NCBI GenBank assembly: GCA_039881045.1
Contig: JAYWVB010000006.1
Span: 1 to 64,000 of the forward strand
DNA: 64,000 nucleotides
Direction of reading: 5' to 3'
DNA from: Chaetomium olivaceum
Lineage: Eukaryota; Ascomycota; Sordariomycetes; Sordariales; Chaetomiaceae
Below are positions 23,589 through 34,870 of this stretch, in pieces; within the stretch, counting starts at the first letter, position 1, and each line of letters opens with the position of its first letter. The notes below the pieces were generated by a model. That model searched no databases. It was not told the DNA's origin and worked only from the letters and a program-made list of their open reading frames with translations. The translations under genes were made by a program, and so were the position numbers.

Positions 23589-24958
23589 CTAAGGGATGGT
23601 TATCTTGGCCGAGGGGCGCTGCTTGGCTGGGTTTTTTGGCGGTAAGCTGAGAGTATAAGCAAGTGAAATTGAGAAATTTAATGAAAGGACGTTTTCAGTT
23701 TCTTTTTTCGGCGTGTCTTGATCCATCATCGCTTGCCAGAGCCGCTCATTGCTTCGGGGCCGCCGAACACGGCCGCCGCCACTTGTTGACCACCATAGCG
23801 ACCACGGCAAACGCTCGCCAAGTTGGGGTCCGCTTTCGTAGCACCGGAGCGGCACAATGTTAAGAAGAGGGACTGCTTCTTAAGACCCTTGATATGAAGA
23901 CGCGGATCAGGAATCATCATGCCCACCGGCAACCAGTAAACATCATGATACCATCCCACAAAAGCCTGACATCAAGCCGTAGTTGCGTTTTGGAGTGGAA
24001 GTTGAACTCATAATAAAGAGCAAAACCAAGACCCATGCCGACTGCGGGGCCCTTGCCTCGGAAATCCAGACTCATCTAACCGCACCGGCGTATCAAGCCA
24101 GAGCTAGGCCATCACCAAGGACGATACCTTAACACCAGCTCCCCAGCCCAAAATTTGTAAGTCCAGCCTCCCCTCGGAGTAAAAAAGTGGTTTAGGCCAT
24201 GTTAACAACCACCCAGTTGGACTTAGGCTAGCGAGAGAAGGGGCAGATGGAAGGACCTCGACGGGTTTCATTACAATATCTCACTGAACGAACATTTGCT
24301 ACATGCCTTTCATATTGGCAATCCATGTGATAGTTATTGCATTATAGTGATTAGTTTTAGGCCCTTGGTTTCCTGGCCTCAGTTGTTGTGGGCCGGACGA
24401 CATGTAACGATTGATAACACGTCGTCACATCCGACATAGCTATTTCAGCTGCTTCAACTAATAGTCATGGATTATGATGGTTCATTAGTGGTCTATTCGT
24501 ACATCGTCTGAGCCCCCTGAGCCACAACGCCACCGAACCACTCATTCATGTGGTACTCCATTACTCCCTCTCGCGGACTTCAACCCTCCGAGGCTTTTCT
24601 CTTTTCCAGAGGAACACAAGGTTTTGCCCGATTCACCCCTAGCGCCAGCGCAGCCCCTCCATATCGGCCGGCATAAGTCCTCCCACACTTCAACGAGGAG
24701 ATCCTCTCGGGACTTCCGGGCTTTCCCCGAGCGTCTCTGTGAAAACTGGGTAGTCCTCTGTAAAGCAAGTTGCCTAGATTGGTCGAATCTTGCCGTCCGT
24801 TCTAAACCCGGTATTGGATTCAGGTGGAAGTTCGTGGAAAGCCCGGCTTCTTTCCATCTTCCAGCGCCTCAGACACGGCTCGGCCCAGCTTCCTGCAGTA
24901 CATGTCAAGTACCCCTTCGCCGATGCAGAACCGAAGCCGGCTCTCTGATCATTAGTCC
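23589..24958. other. 1.4 kb intergenic, nothing recognised
   Basis: Contains the 5' region of the GGCT-like gene and the 3' region of the first GT69 copy. From about 24000 to 24560 the DNA is more AT-rich and has no ORF of note. Confidence 0.4.
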
Positions 24959-26344
24959 TCAAGTCCCCGGCTGCGTCTTATTCCAAGCCTCAAAGAACTG
25001 ATCACCGTAGTTCGCCATGCACTTAACCTTCTCCGGTGGGTCCGCCTGCCACTCAATACCTTCATCCCTCCACTCCGGCGCACCCACCCATCTCGATGTG
25101 TACCCCTTGGCCTCTTTAATCTTCCTTCCCCCCTCATCCGAATACTCCAAATTCACCGCCGGCACCACCGCAATTTTCCCCCACCCCCCAAACCACAAAT
25201 CCTTGCAAAACAACTGCGGCTCCCCCTGGTGACACTCCCCTTTCCTCGCCCGCCTAAACCTCACCCCGCCCTCCACCACCGGCGCAGCCCCAAACACCAC
25301 GGCCCCATTTCAGCACGAGAATACCTGAAACGGCTGCCTCCCTGCGAACCGCCCACGCGCGGCAGGATCATTCCAGAACAGGTTCCACGCTGAGTTCCAG
25401 TTGCCGTCGGGTGGGATCTCAAAAAAGGAGTCGCCACCCGCTAAGCCCCGGGCGATCCAGACGTCATAAAAAGTCGGGTCTTGCCCGACGTAGGTCCAGT
25501 CCATGGCGCACACCATGTCGGCGTTGAGGGTGGTGTGTTGGAGGACGAGTTCGAGGATATCGTCGGGGCAGATGGCGACGTCGTTGAGGAAGATTATGGT
25601 GGTGCCATTGGCGCTGTACTTAGGGGGGTTGGTGTTGGTGTCGTCGACTTCGTCGAGGAGGGGCTGGATGGCGAGGTTGCGGAGTTGACCCAGGGCGGAG
25701 ATGCGGTCACCCTTCTTGGGGTTGATCGTCGTTGTGTTGAAGTAGTAGGTTATGCCTAGGGCTTCGAGTTCCGGACGCAATGCGGCTAGGACCTCGTTTG
25801 TGCCGTCGTCGGAGTTGCCCTCGATGATGGAGAGGGCGCAGTGCTTGGGGCCGAGGAACTGCATGGCTTCTACCACGCTACCGATGAGCCGCGGGAGAAG
25901 CCTGACGCATTGGCGGAGATCGAGGGGCAAGAAGTACCGAATGTCTGCTTCGACGGCTTCATCGTTGGCTACCTTTAGCTGCTGATATCGAGATGTGTCA
26001 AACTTGGAACACTCTAGGCGAGGAAGATCTGTGGGGGGGCTGGGTTCATGATAGCGGCGAGGTAAGCCACCCTAGTCTTCTGTGGAAGAACGGCTGCAAA
26101 GTCCGGTTAGAAAGTACATTAAGGCTTCCTCCAAACAATGACACTTACGAGGGGCTGTTGTGGTTGTTGCTTCCACCGTGGCGCCCGTTATCGTGGCCGC
26201 CACCGATGGCCCGGCCTTTTCTCCGACATGTGGCTTCACAAACGCGGGGGCTGCAAAGCGAGCGATCTGTTCTCGCCTGACATAAAGCGTCACCGCCACA
26301 AACAATAGGCATGTCGCCGGCAGGAGAAGAAATTGCCTCCGCAT
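24959..26344 (-). pseudogene. GT69 (CAP59 / alpha-1,3-mannosyltransferase-like), copy 1, disrupted
   Basis: The predicted type II membrane protein starts MRRQFLLLPATCLLFVAV (anchor). An intron follows near 26100-26155, then a lumenal GT69 domain: CSKFDTSRY, FLGPKHCALSIIEGNSDDGT, RNLAIQPLL, TIIFLNDVAICPDDILEL, MVCAMDWTY, WNGAVVF and GECHQGEPQLFCKDLW. GT69 enzymes transfer mannose; in Cryptococcus, CMT1/CAP59 act in capsule and glycolipid synthesis. Two lesions are visible. The C7 run (plus-strand G7 at about 26033-26039) is one base short of keeping AYLAAIMNPA in frame with LPRLECSKF. The Trp codon expected before NGAVV is TGA (25310-25312), with the same frame open on both sides. The second lesion is a substitution and so is not a homopolymer artefact. 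A paralogue lies at 34871-36202 on the other strand. Confidence 0.8.
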
Positions 26345-26843
26345 CGCAATGTGGTGATTTCTGCGGTTGACGTAATGTGAAGAAAGAGGGGGCAAGAGGG
26401 GACAGGTGTAGCTCTTGTCGGGTGTGTGGCGAATGAGAAACAAATTCGGGAGACGCTGTAGGACCAAATCCAGGGGTAGAAGACGATTAGCAATGATGGA
26501 ACAGCGGTCAGGCGTGATGTGGGTGCCGGCCGCGATCTTGACAACGAGGGCAGGTATTGGGGGGACGTGAAATGGCAAAAGTTCAAATTCCGCGAGTTAC
26601 CCGCTGTCCTATCTGTGGTCGTGTTGATGATCATCCGGTTAGTTATGCGCCTAACTGCGGTGCTGGGATTTCGGATGGCGTGTGATTCGCCAAACATTTC
26701 CTTGCAATGCTCCGCGCCTACAGCCGCGAATGAGTGGTAAATTGTTGCATCTTGCACTGTGTTTGTGTTGCAATGGCTCTGTTGGTGAGCAGTGGTCGAA
26801 CAGCGGATTCATATGGGAGGCTGGAATGAATTGCGTGTACGAA
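26345..26843. other. promoter-side spacer upstream of GT69 copy 1
   Basis: 500 bp with overlapping shadow ORFs only. Confidence 0.4.
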
Positions 26844-27317
26844 CTAGAGCAGGCCACGATGGCTTATGTAGAGCGGTGATGGCGAGGGCTGCTCCCTGGC
26901 TCCCATGCCCTTCTCATATCTCTTGTCAAAATTCTCATGATGAACCTCGGGACCCTGCTTCGGATGAGCTGCACGCATGACTGGCTCCATCCTCGTATCG
27001 GTGACGAACCGTGACAGCAGCGGCATCAGGGGTGGATAACGCAACAGGGAAGCCGGAGTTACTGCGGAAAACATCGTCGCCAGAATATAAAGTTGTGATG
27101 GAGCCTGGTGGCCTGCCAGTGTATCCACCCCCGAGGGCGGAGTGGTCTGCATATGATACGGTCGGTGAATGATGGGGGAGGTGGGGGTATTCGCCCATGA
27201 TGCCGGTGGAGTTGCCGGGAGAGGGGGTTGGGGTTGGTAGGGGGAGGTGGTTATCAATCTGGGGCGGTGAAAAGGGGGTTGAACGGGCAGTTCGGTGTTT
27301 GCATTGGGACGTGGCAT
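26844..27317 (-). CDS. possible small Pro-rich ORF, 157 aa
   Basis: The frame opens at MPRPNANTELPVQPP and runs to a stop at 26844. Its first 60 residues are rich in Pro, Thr and Ser. A second frame over the same DNA (26935-27405) is also open and equally protein-like, so coding status and frame are uncertain. No domain, signal peptide or membrane helix is convincing. It lies downstream of the CAX gene on the same strand, with its start 250 bp from the CAX stop. Treat as unconfirmed. Confidence 0.25.
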   Translation of the reverse strand: MPRPNANTELPVQPPFHRPRLITTSPYQPQPPLPATPPASWANTPTSPIIHRPYHMQTTPPSGVDTLAGHQAPSQLYILATMFSAVTPASLLRYPPLMPLLSRFVTDTRMEPVMRAAHPKQGPEVHHENFDKRYEKGMGAREQPSPSPLYISHRGLL

Positions 27318-27563
27318 CTTTGAAAGCGTTTGTGGGAAATTTTTTTTTGATATGATCTTGAGACACACTCCGGAGAAAGCCAACTGCGAAATCGACATGG
27401 CCCATCTGCTCATTGATTCATCCGTTCCCGTCCCATACCACAATTTTTGGCTAACAGCCCAACATCATGAACGTGACACACCTTCATGTTTCATAACCTT
27501 CGTCACCGGATCATATCCCGCAATATTCACCTCCCTCACCCCACCCCCCAGGTAGGTTACACC

Positions 27564-29133
27564 TCACTGCGCCAATCCAGCCACAATCTGCTGGAGCTGC
27601 TCAAGTGCATCTTTCGTCATCGAAACCTTGACCATGGCGGACCCTTCCATACCATTGGAGGTTGCAACTTCGGGGTCCGGGTAGTACCAGCATGCAATAG
27701 CAATGATGATGTAGACAACCTGATACCCTGTTAGTTTCTAATTTCTAAGTTGTGGACCATGGGAACCTCCAAGGCCCCATGGGATCGGCAAATACGTACC
27801 ACAAGAAGGGCGCCTTCCAGCCAGTTGGATTCGCCATCGCGAAGGAAATTTCCAACAACCAGAATCGACAGGACGAGCAGGCCGACCATGAAGATCTCAA
27901 AGTTGAGGTCTAAAGGCTTGCCCATGATCCATGCAATAACAACAGCCAATGGGGCGTTAAAAAGGGCTGTCTGAATGGAGGGGCCGAGACAGTGATACAA
28001 GGCAACGTTGATCATGCCATCTGAACATATGGATAGTTAGCATAGCACCAAGAGACGCAGAAAGAAGATTGCTCACCCCTGGCTTCATCAATGGCCGTCA
28101 GATGCTCAGCCGCCTTTTCCACCAGCGGCAACAAGATCAAACCCAAAAATTGATCCGGCACGCCACTCTTCACAACATGCTCAATCTCACCAACGAGCAC
28201 GATCAAGAGGAACGTCACGCAGATAAGTGACACCGCCAGCGCAATCAAGGCCTCGGTCATGGTGAACTTGGGCTTCTGCAGGTCCTCCTCCCGGTCAGAG
28301 TCGCGATGCTCGTCCATCTCAATAACCTCGTCGAAGATGCTGTGCTGGCTGCTAGCGCAGAACCAAATGTAAAGCGCAAAGGCGACCATGAGAGCAATGG
28401 ACGCCGCCCGGCTAATCTGCAGCACGTCGGTCTGCAGCTTGATCCGGGTGAAGGTCTCGTTCAGCGCTCCCAGCAGCGGTTGCTCGGGGTCCAGCTCAGC
28501 CTCCGACTTGAGGGCCGAGTAAAAGGCGCTGGGGATGAGCAGGGCAAAGGCGGCGACCAGCAGCAGCCCGCTGCCGACCTCGGAGACGATGGCGTGGAAC
28601 TTCTGGCTGGCGTGGCGAAGGCCGCCGAAGAAGAAGCAAAGGCCAAGGCAGAGCAGGAGGTTGGTGAGGATGGACCCGAGGATGGCGGCTTGGATGACGG
28701 GGATGAGATTGCCGTCGTCGCTGCCTCCGCCCCGGGACGCGTCGTGGTTGGCGATGAGCACGACGAACAGGATGATCTCGACGATGGACCCGAACGTGGT
28801 CTCGATTAGGATGCCGGCGACCTTGGGCATCTTCCGCGCAAACTCTTGGCCTGCAAAGCCAAGCAGGTTGGCCGCGGGCACCATGCCGATGTAGCTAGTG
28901 GCGAAGGTCCATAAGGGTGCATCGGTGATGAAATGCAGGATGATGGCGACTGGGACAAACGGCCATAGGATGTTGACCAACATCGAGACCTGACTGGAGC
29001 TACGCCATAGCACTGAGAAAAAGTGGCGAGGGTGGAACCCGCTACGGCCGCTTTCCCCCTCGTGCGCGACGGTGCCGTTTACGTGTGGGAGCAGCGGCGC
29101 CGACTCGTCCGCCTGACCTGCGTGTCCTGACAT
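27564..29133 (-). CDS. CAX-family Ca2+(cation)/H+ antiporter, 477 aa
   Basis: Three exons (29133-28077, 28020-27800, 27719-27564) join in phase. The soluble N-terminus of about 45 residues is followed by roughly eleven hydrophobic helices split by an acidic cytosolic loop (IEMDEHRDSDREEDLQ). The two conserved CAX repeats are recognisable but divergent: ANLLGFAGQEF with FGSIVEIILF in repeat 1, and LVEKAAEHLTAIDEARDG in repeat 2. Each keeps the acidic residue used for cation exchange. CAX proteins load Ca2+ or other divalent cations into the vacuole against the proton gradient. The first intron falls inside the second repeat motif (EAR|DG). The gene is intact and 477 aa is normal for the family. 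The terminal exon has a hydrophobic helix and a short cytosolic tail ending QQIVAGLAQ. Confidence 0.88.
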
Positions 29134-29761
29134 GGTGAGTATGTGCCCGTATCTTGGTCGAATAAGACGGGCAGTTGTAAAGGTGAAGGAAGACTGATCG
29201 GGTTGTGGAAAGGGGCAGGTGAGGGCCGACTGGTGGCAGGGAGTTTGTTTAGTTTATAATGCAGAGTGAACTTCAGCTGTCGTGCCCAGCCTCCCCGCCG
29301 GTAGCCGAACACAGCCAAGCGGAGATGCTCATTCAGCTAGGGCCGTCACGGGGACGGGACGGGGTCTCAGAAACACAGGCCGTCATTGGTGCCCGCCCAA
29401 ACATTTCCAAGAAGACGACGCGCTAGCGCCTTTCCTCTAAGCCCGACAAGGATAGGGGGATTCTCAAAGCTCTGCAGCTTCCATATTTGTATCATATCAG
29501 CCTAAGCACTTTCATTCCAAGGGGAAGCAAAAATGGAACCATGAGCCTCTTGTCGACTTTTCTCAAGCATCATGCCGCAACATAACCGACTGGGTGCCAA
29601 CTTCCAATATCCTACGAGAGAACTCGTGGTATCGGACAGTACCAATTCCCTCCGCCGCAGAACTGATGATAATGAACTAAGTATACGGGTTACGTACGCT
29701 TTATCTTACTATCCGGAGTCTAATATATACAGTAACAAAAGTTGAGGCTTAATGTAATCTC
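29134..29761. other. intergenic between the CAX and Mid2-like genes
   Basis: CAX promoter side and 3' end of the Mid2-like gene. No other feature. Confidence 0.4.
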
Positions 29762-30851
29762 TTACGACCTCGGAGTCGCCGGTAGCTCTACAGGGGAGAC
29801 CGGCGGCCAACCAGGAGCGGGATATACTGGTAACTCCCCTGGTCGACTTTCTGCCGGTAACTCCCTTGGTATTGATCGACTGTCTGAAGCCAACTCCGTT
29901 GGCCCCCAGCCCCCAGTCTCGTGTTTCCAGTCGATTTCTGATGTATTGTCCATCCCTTGTTGTATTCCCTCGTCCTTTGGGCGGCGACCAAATTTATGTC
30001 TCAGCAGATATACCAGCGCAATGACAGAACCCAGGACGAGTGCTAGACCACCCAATACCCCCCCGACAATCGCCCCGGTGTTACTGGTATTGCTCTCGTC
30101 ACCCCCTCCGCCTCCGCCGCCGCCGTTGACATTGATGGTAGGGCCATCGGGTAGAGTGCCGAATTCGTGGTCGACGTCACCGTTGATAGACTAGGTCTCG
30201 AGGATGATGATGATGCTGATGATGATGCTGATGATGATGGTGGTAGTGATAATGACGGTGAGGGTATAACTGCGGTCGCTTCCAGGAAGGCCGTGGCTGT
30301 GAGCAAATAGGTCGCTTCGCCCGGGCTCTGAGCACAATCGATGTAGTCATAAACCAGGCCAGGGTTGATGACTAAGTGCGCCATCGAGCAGAACTTGGTG
30401 TCTGCGTTACCATCTTTCTCAGAACTGAGCAGTTAAGCGACGTATGAGCAATGTAGAACATGACGGCAGACGTCTTCGTAACTTACCATGTCCGTGTTGT
30501 GACCTTTAAGTTATTCCTTAACCTCGTTGGACCGCATCCGTCACTGCATGGTCCGGCATCGAAGCAATACGCGCCGAGTCCGCAGTTCGCTTCAAACTGA
30601 ACGCCTACTGAACAGACTCCCCAGATACTATTAATACTGTCGAGCCGGCAACTAAAGCCTTTCGGCGCGACCCAGGGCTTCGATGGATCGCCATCGAGGT
30701 AACCACAAGTGGAAGCTTCGGCTCTGCGCTGGGGCACAACTTGAAGCGTCGTAGGTAAAGGGGGTGCTGGAGTGATCAGCGCAAAGGCGTGTACCAGTTT
30801 GGTAGAACCGATGAAGCCTGCCACGAGCGAGAAGAAGATCGAGAGATGCAT
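29762..30851 (-). CDS. Mid2-like single-pass cell-surface sensor, about 315 aa
   Basis: Exons 30851-30487, 30424-30271 and 30190-29762 keep phase; the second donor (GTTATA) is weak and inferred. A signal peptide (MHLSIFFSLVAGFIGS) precedes a Cys-rich ectodomain: CGYLDGD, FSCRLDS, GVCSVGVQFEANCGLGAYC, CSDGCGP, TKFCSMAH and YIDCAQSP. These are spaced as in a common fungal family with a conserved CG(F/Y)L.GD...PW start. A Gly-rich linker, one membrane helix (AIVGGVLGGLALVLGSVIAL), a basic stop-transfer RHKFGRRP and a cytosolic tail follow. The tail repeats an ELP motif (PRELPAES, PGELPVY, PVELPAT). The architecture matches wall-stress sensors, but direct function is unknown. A (GAT)n run lies in intron 2. 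Confidence 0.7.
30203..30240. repeat. (GAT)n-type microsatellite
   Basis: GATGATGATGATGCTGATGAT-like trinucleotide array of about 38 bp. In the model used here it falls in intron 2 of the Mid2-like gene; if read through, it would encode a serine run. Confidence 0.85.
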
Positions 30852-31892
30852 TAGACCGAATTTGAAGCAGAAAATTGTCTCGAACTGGGGGGACGGTCAG
30901 CCAGCCGCCGGCGAGACGAGGTTGGAAGTTGACGGGTCCCGGGAAAGGTATCGGCGTGGTCAGCACAGCTCTCTGCCCCATCCTCGAGCTGGGAACGGCC
31001 CCCATTTTGAAGGGCGGGATGAGATTGCTGGCGGCAATGTTAGCATCGTCGGCTCCCAGGCTCAGAGCTTATCCTGGTCGTCAGCAAGAGGGAGGACGCG
31101 GTACCGATTGTGTTGCATCACCCACAGTGCGTCGACGTCAAATAGCCCGTCCCTTTGCTGTTACTTTGGGGCCAGCAGGGTCTCTACCGAATAGGGCATA
31201 CTGTGCAAATTTTAGGGCATTCTTCTGGCGCCAACAACACCCCCTTTATTGGTGCGCAGCCGTGATAATTAGCCGCGTCCCACCTTCTTGGCGAAACTAC
31301 ATGAAACGAAGCGAATGCGCGCCTGTCTGTTTCGACGTTTTGCTAGACGGAATCCCGTTCTCGTTTACGGTTCATGGCCGCCTCCGTAACAACCACAAAC
31401 GGCGCCCGCGACCGAGGCTGGAAGGAATCGCTCGTCCTACTGCGCTCACACTCCTTGAGTCCTTCAGCACGTGTCCCGCCGCATTCTCGATGGAGGTGCA
31501 TGTCAGGCGGCAGCATCCTGTCCCCGACTGGGAATGCCTCACGCTTGCGTCTGACCCTCGAGCAGCCGGTGATGGTGGGCTACTCGATGTCCCTTCCTTC
31601 GGACCTTCTTTCCACTCCTTCATGATAGACTAAGGACTGACCACCATTCGTTGAGACAATGCATTAAGTAAGATGTTCAAAGTTATTCGTTTGACCAGAA
31701 TTGGGTGGTAAACTCGCATCCATCAGCTAACGTCCACCCTCGCGCGAGCATCTGCGATCATGACACCCTAGAGTCCCCCCCCCTCCCCTTTTCATCGTAG
31801 GGACCTCCTGGGATCTTAAAGAAACGAGAAATCCATGAACCTTTGCAAACTAGGGTTCGTCTTCCATCACGACTTCTGGTCGTACGTCAAAT
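30852..31892. other. 1 kb intergenic with a long but unconvincing ORF
   Basis: Holds a 252-codon open frame on the plus strand (30875-31633) that I do not accept as a gene (see rejected list). Otherwise nothing recognised. Confidence 0.35.
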
Positions 31893-33057
31893 CTACAACC
31901 ATACAGCCATTATTCCTATACCTAACCCGACCGACGCAAGGCAGATAGGGAGCCAATCCGCACTTCTCTTAGTGGTGGTTCCACCACTAACGCCTGCTCC
32001 ACTCGGAACAACCGGGGGTTGCCCTGTGGCGGTGGTAAGGGTTTCCGCAGTTGTCGTACTCGGGGACTCGGTAGATGACCCGAAGCCTGGGTCGAACGAG
32101 GTGATTCCCTCCAAGGAGGCCAGCGACGTAGCGGCCGCAGGGGTCGAGAACGTTACCGTGGGTGTCATCGCCTCGAAAGAGTCCCTTGCATCGGCTGAGT
32201 TTGTTGCCAACACGCTGACAGTCGTTCGGGTCGTACGAGCTGAAGACGTCACAACGGATGCCCGAATGGAGATGTAGTATGTCCAGTAGTAGTAGTAATA
32301 TGTCCTGTAATACGATCAGTCTTTAACCCGCTGCTCCCCCACAGGTAGTGAGTTACATACCAGGTGATGGTATAGTAATAAGTACGTGTCTGAGTCCGCG
32401 TCACCGTGCGACGGGTTGTCGTGCGACGGGTTGTCGTGCGACGGGTAGTCGTCGTACGCACCGGCCGCGTCGTGAACCTTGTCGTCGTAGAGGCATACGT
32501 TGTCCTGCCATCCTCGACGTGTGCCGTGCACTTCAGATCGGTGCAGCATACCATGAGGTCTTCGTCAATTAGGAGCACGCACATGTTACCGGCATCGCAG
32601 TAATCGCCGTTCTCGCAGCACTGGCTCCCGATGGGGCGGCAGTTGTTTTTCCCGCAGCACGTCTGCCCTGACGGGCAGATGCCGTTGGCACAGCAGACGC
32701 CCCCAGGCGGGAGACAGTAGCCGCTTCTGCAGCACCTGTTGTTGGCGGGACAACACCGGTCAAATGCTGAACGTTGTTAGAAGACCACAGCTTCTAGACA
32801 AGGTGGACTCGGAACTTACATGAGCAGTAACCCCAGCCTGGGTCGCAGTACTGGCGCTTTGCCGGTGAGAAGGCGGGGCCATTGGCCACGGAAACGCTAT
32901 CGTTTGCAGCGACGAGGGGCATGAACTGAGCCTGATGAAACGCAGGAAGGACAACCTCCTCCGCGACGACCTCGGTACGAGGTTCGACCGGCTTTACCCA
33001 TCTTGCGCCGATAGTCGCCAGAAAACGAGTGGCGTAGTTCCTGACGGCGGACCACAT
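31893..33057 (-). CDS. Cys-rich, GPI-anchored-type surface protein, 351 aa
   Basis: Exons 33057-32820, 32766-32361 and 32304-31893 keep phase. After a short N-terminal region the protein has a dense cysteine module of about 60 residues (CDPGWGYC, DRCCPANNRCC, GYCLPPGGVCC, CPSGQTCCG, GSQCCENGDYC). Its repeated CC pairs resemble granulin/knottin-like fungal wall proteins. A Thr/Arg stretch made of repeated RTTT/TTRR units follows (encoded by a 15-bp tandem repeat near 32408-32450), then a Tyr-rich YYYTITW...YYYYYW segment, a Ser/Thr-rich stalk and a C-terminal hydrophobic tail. This tail order fits a GPI-attachment signal. The N-terminus is the weak point: the chosen Met (33057) lacks a classical hydrophobic signal peptide, and in-frame ATGs at 33138 and 33165 are possible. 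Confidence 0.7.
32405..32455. repeat. 15-bp in-frame tandem repeat in the Cys-rich protein gene
   Basis: About three copies of a CGTGCGACGGGTTGT-like unit. It encodes the TTTRR repeat of the stalk. Confidence 0.8.
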
Positions 33058-33202
33058 GTTTGCCTCTTGCAAAGTCGAACCAAGTGATTTGTCTTTTGGA
33101 CGAACGATCACAGTAAAGCCAAGGCAGCCACTTCGCATGGATTCGAGAAGCGGTCCATTGCTCAAAGTGTCACGGGCTAAAAAGCAACAGGCGACAACTC
33201 GA

Positions 33203-33212
33203 AGTATTTATG
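33203..33212 (-). promoter_or_regulatory. TATA-like element upstream of the Cys-rich protein gene
   Basis: Minus-strand ATAAATAC lies about 40-150 bp upstream of the candidate start codons (33165, 33138, 33057). Plausible core promoter, sequence similarity only. Confidence 0.3.
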
Positions 33213-34870
33213 CCCCTCCTCAAGTCTCATTTGAAATGATCAACGCGGGACATCCGCTCACCGGTCCTCCATTCGACAGGTGCTCAATATTGACATCTTC
33301 AGGCCGCGAGCCTTGCCGCCGATCATAAGCTCGGGGGAAAGCGGGGCCGGGCCAAGGACGCCCGGGACGACCACCAAGTGGACGAGCATGCATAGGTATA
33401 TTATATGGTAGGACAAGGCTCATGTCCCTTAGGGGCGAGGTAGCGAAACCACCATGGAGGTCCCTTTTTTGGAGAAATGGCTGTTGCTGGAGGGCTGCTG
33501 TTGTTATTTTAATAAGGGGGGCGAGAGGATCAATTGTGTAACAAACCGCGAGAACCGATTACCCGAGGTTTTTGGTGGAATGAGAAGGGAGAGAAGAGGA
33601 GGGGGGAAAAGCAGAGAGAGGGGAAGCAGAGGGAGGGAAGGTACTTAGGGAAGGTAGAGAAGGGAGTGATGGGAAGGGAAGCTGATTCCTGTTGCGCAGC
33701 AGACGGCCTATGTCAGGTTTAGTAGAAGAGAGGTGTGCATTAATTCGGAACGGTACAAAATGTGAAATATAACATGACTCGGGGACCATCGACAAACCCT
33801 GTGTTATTAACTTTGTCCTTCATCCCATCTTATTCATCCTCTAGTTTCTTCTGAGGCCTAGACGATAAAACCCTCAGCCGGCATCTGGGGAGGTGGGGGT
33901 GTGGGGGGACCTGCAATGGTCTCGTTCGGGCTCCCTTATCGCCTCCTCGGGCTAAGCTGTATTAGATTATGTGGTGTTTGAGGTCCTCAAGGACCGTTCA
34001 ACTTTGACATCGACAGATCTGGTGTACGGGCGTCTACCCATGACCAAAAGTTTCTTCTCTTCGTCCATGTCTGGATTCTTGTTACACTGAGAAAAGGGAC
34101 TAAAAGTACATCTATGCCATGCAAAGACCACGGGCACCATATATACTGCTACATTTATTTCCTCGGACGATGCTCATGTGGCGGTTGCGCTTCACAAATT
34201 ATTTCACGGGCTCTTAAGTTGAAGGATGGATATACTATGTTGGGCCTGCGTCATCCGGCGGTCGCCAAACACCCGGATTCCTCCGAAGATACGATATCAT
34301 GGCAATGAAGTTACCCCGCACCGTCCAGTTGGCAACTCAGCTGCTGCGCCTTTCATCTTATGTTCAGACATGTAGGGTAGGGCCGCAAACGCGTTTGGGT
34401 GGCTAAGAAAGATACTCGCAACGAGTTGTGTCTCAAGGCGGTGTTATGACCACACCACGGTAGAGTTATGAAACGGTGTAAACAAACGGTATAAGAAACT
34501 GCCTGGGGTGCAAGTCCGTTTCTGGCATATAACCGGGGTCTTGGTGAGTCAGCAGTTTGGCCCAAAACAAAGGGAACTAACCAGGTTCGGAAACGCGTTT
34601 TCGCCCTCCATGACAGCTTCTGATCTTCGTCGACGTCCAGAAGGTGCGGTTTCCTGTCCTCATTCATAGCTCTGAGTTCTGGACCCTACTGAGCAGACAC
34701 ATAACTTTTACGAGCAAACAGGACTCTGAATTGAACTTTTCGGGTCTCCATTCACTTTTTCAGGCGAAATTTTCCTAATCCGCAAGCCTCCTTTGAAGCC
34801 AGTTGCCACAGTGCCAGCTGGTCGCCAGTCCCTCACTAGGTATTCCGCGATCTCAGTATGGGACTGTAAA
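33213..34870. other. 1.6 kb intergenic with a polypurine tract
   Basis: Contains a G/A-rich tract at about 33580-33690. The rest, to the start of GT69 copy 2, has only short ORFs. Confidence 0.4.
33580..33690. repeat. polypurine tract
   Basis: About 110 bases of mostly G and A on the plus strand (GGGAGAGAAGAGGAGGGGGG-like), the longest strand-asymmetric purine run seen in this part of the window. Confidence 0.75.

Noticed and set aside
27299..27443. upstream extension of the Pro-rich ORF at 26844-27317 beyond its first ATG
   Set aside because: The added residues come from the spacer next to the CAX stop codon, begin at an uncertain start and lack protein character.
28306..28894. plus-strand frames of 119-167 codons opposite the CAX gene
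   Set aside because: Antisense to transmembrane-coding sequence, no independent support.
30875..31633. 252-codon open frame on the plus strand
   Set aside because: No domain, Pro/Arg/Ser-rich composition typical of chance frames in GC-rich DNA, overlaps the 5' region of the Mid2-like gene, and an alternative open frame exists over the same bases.
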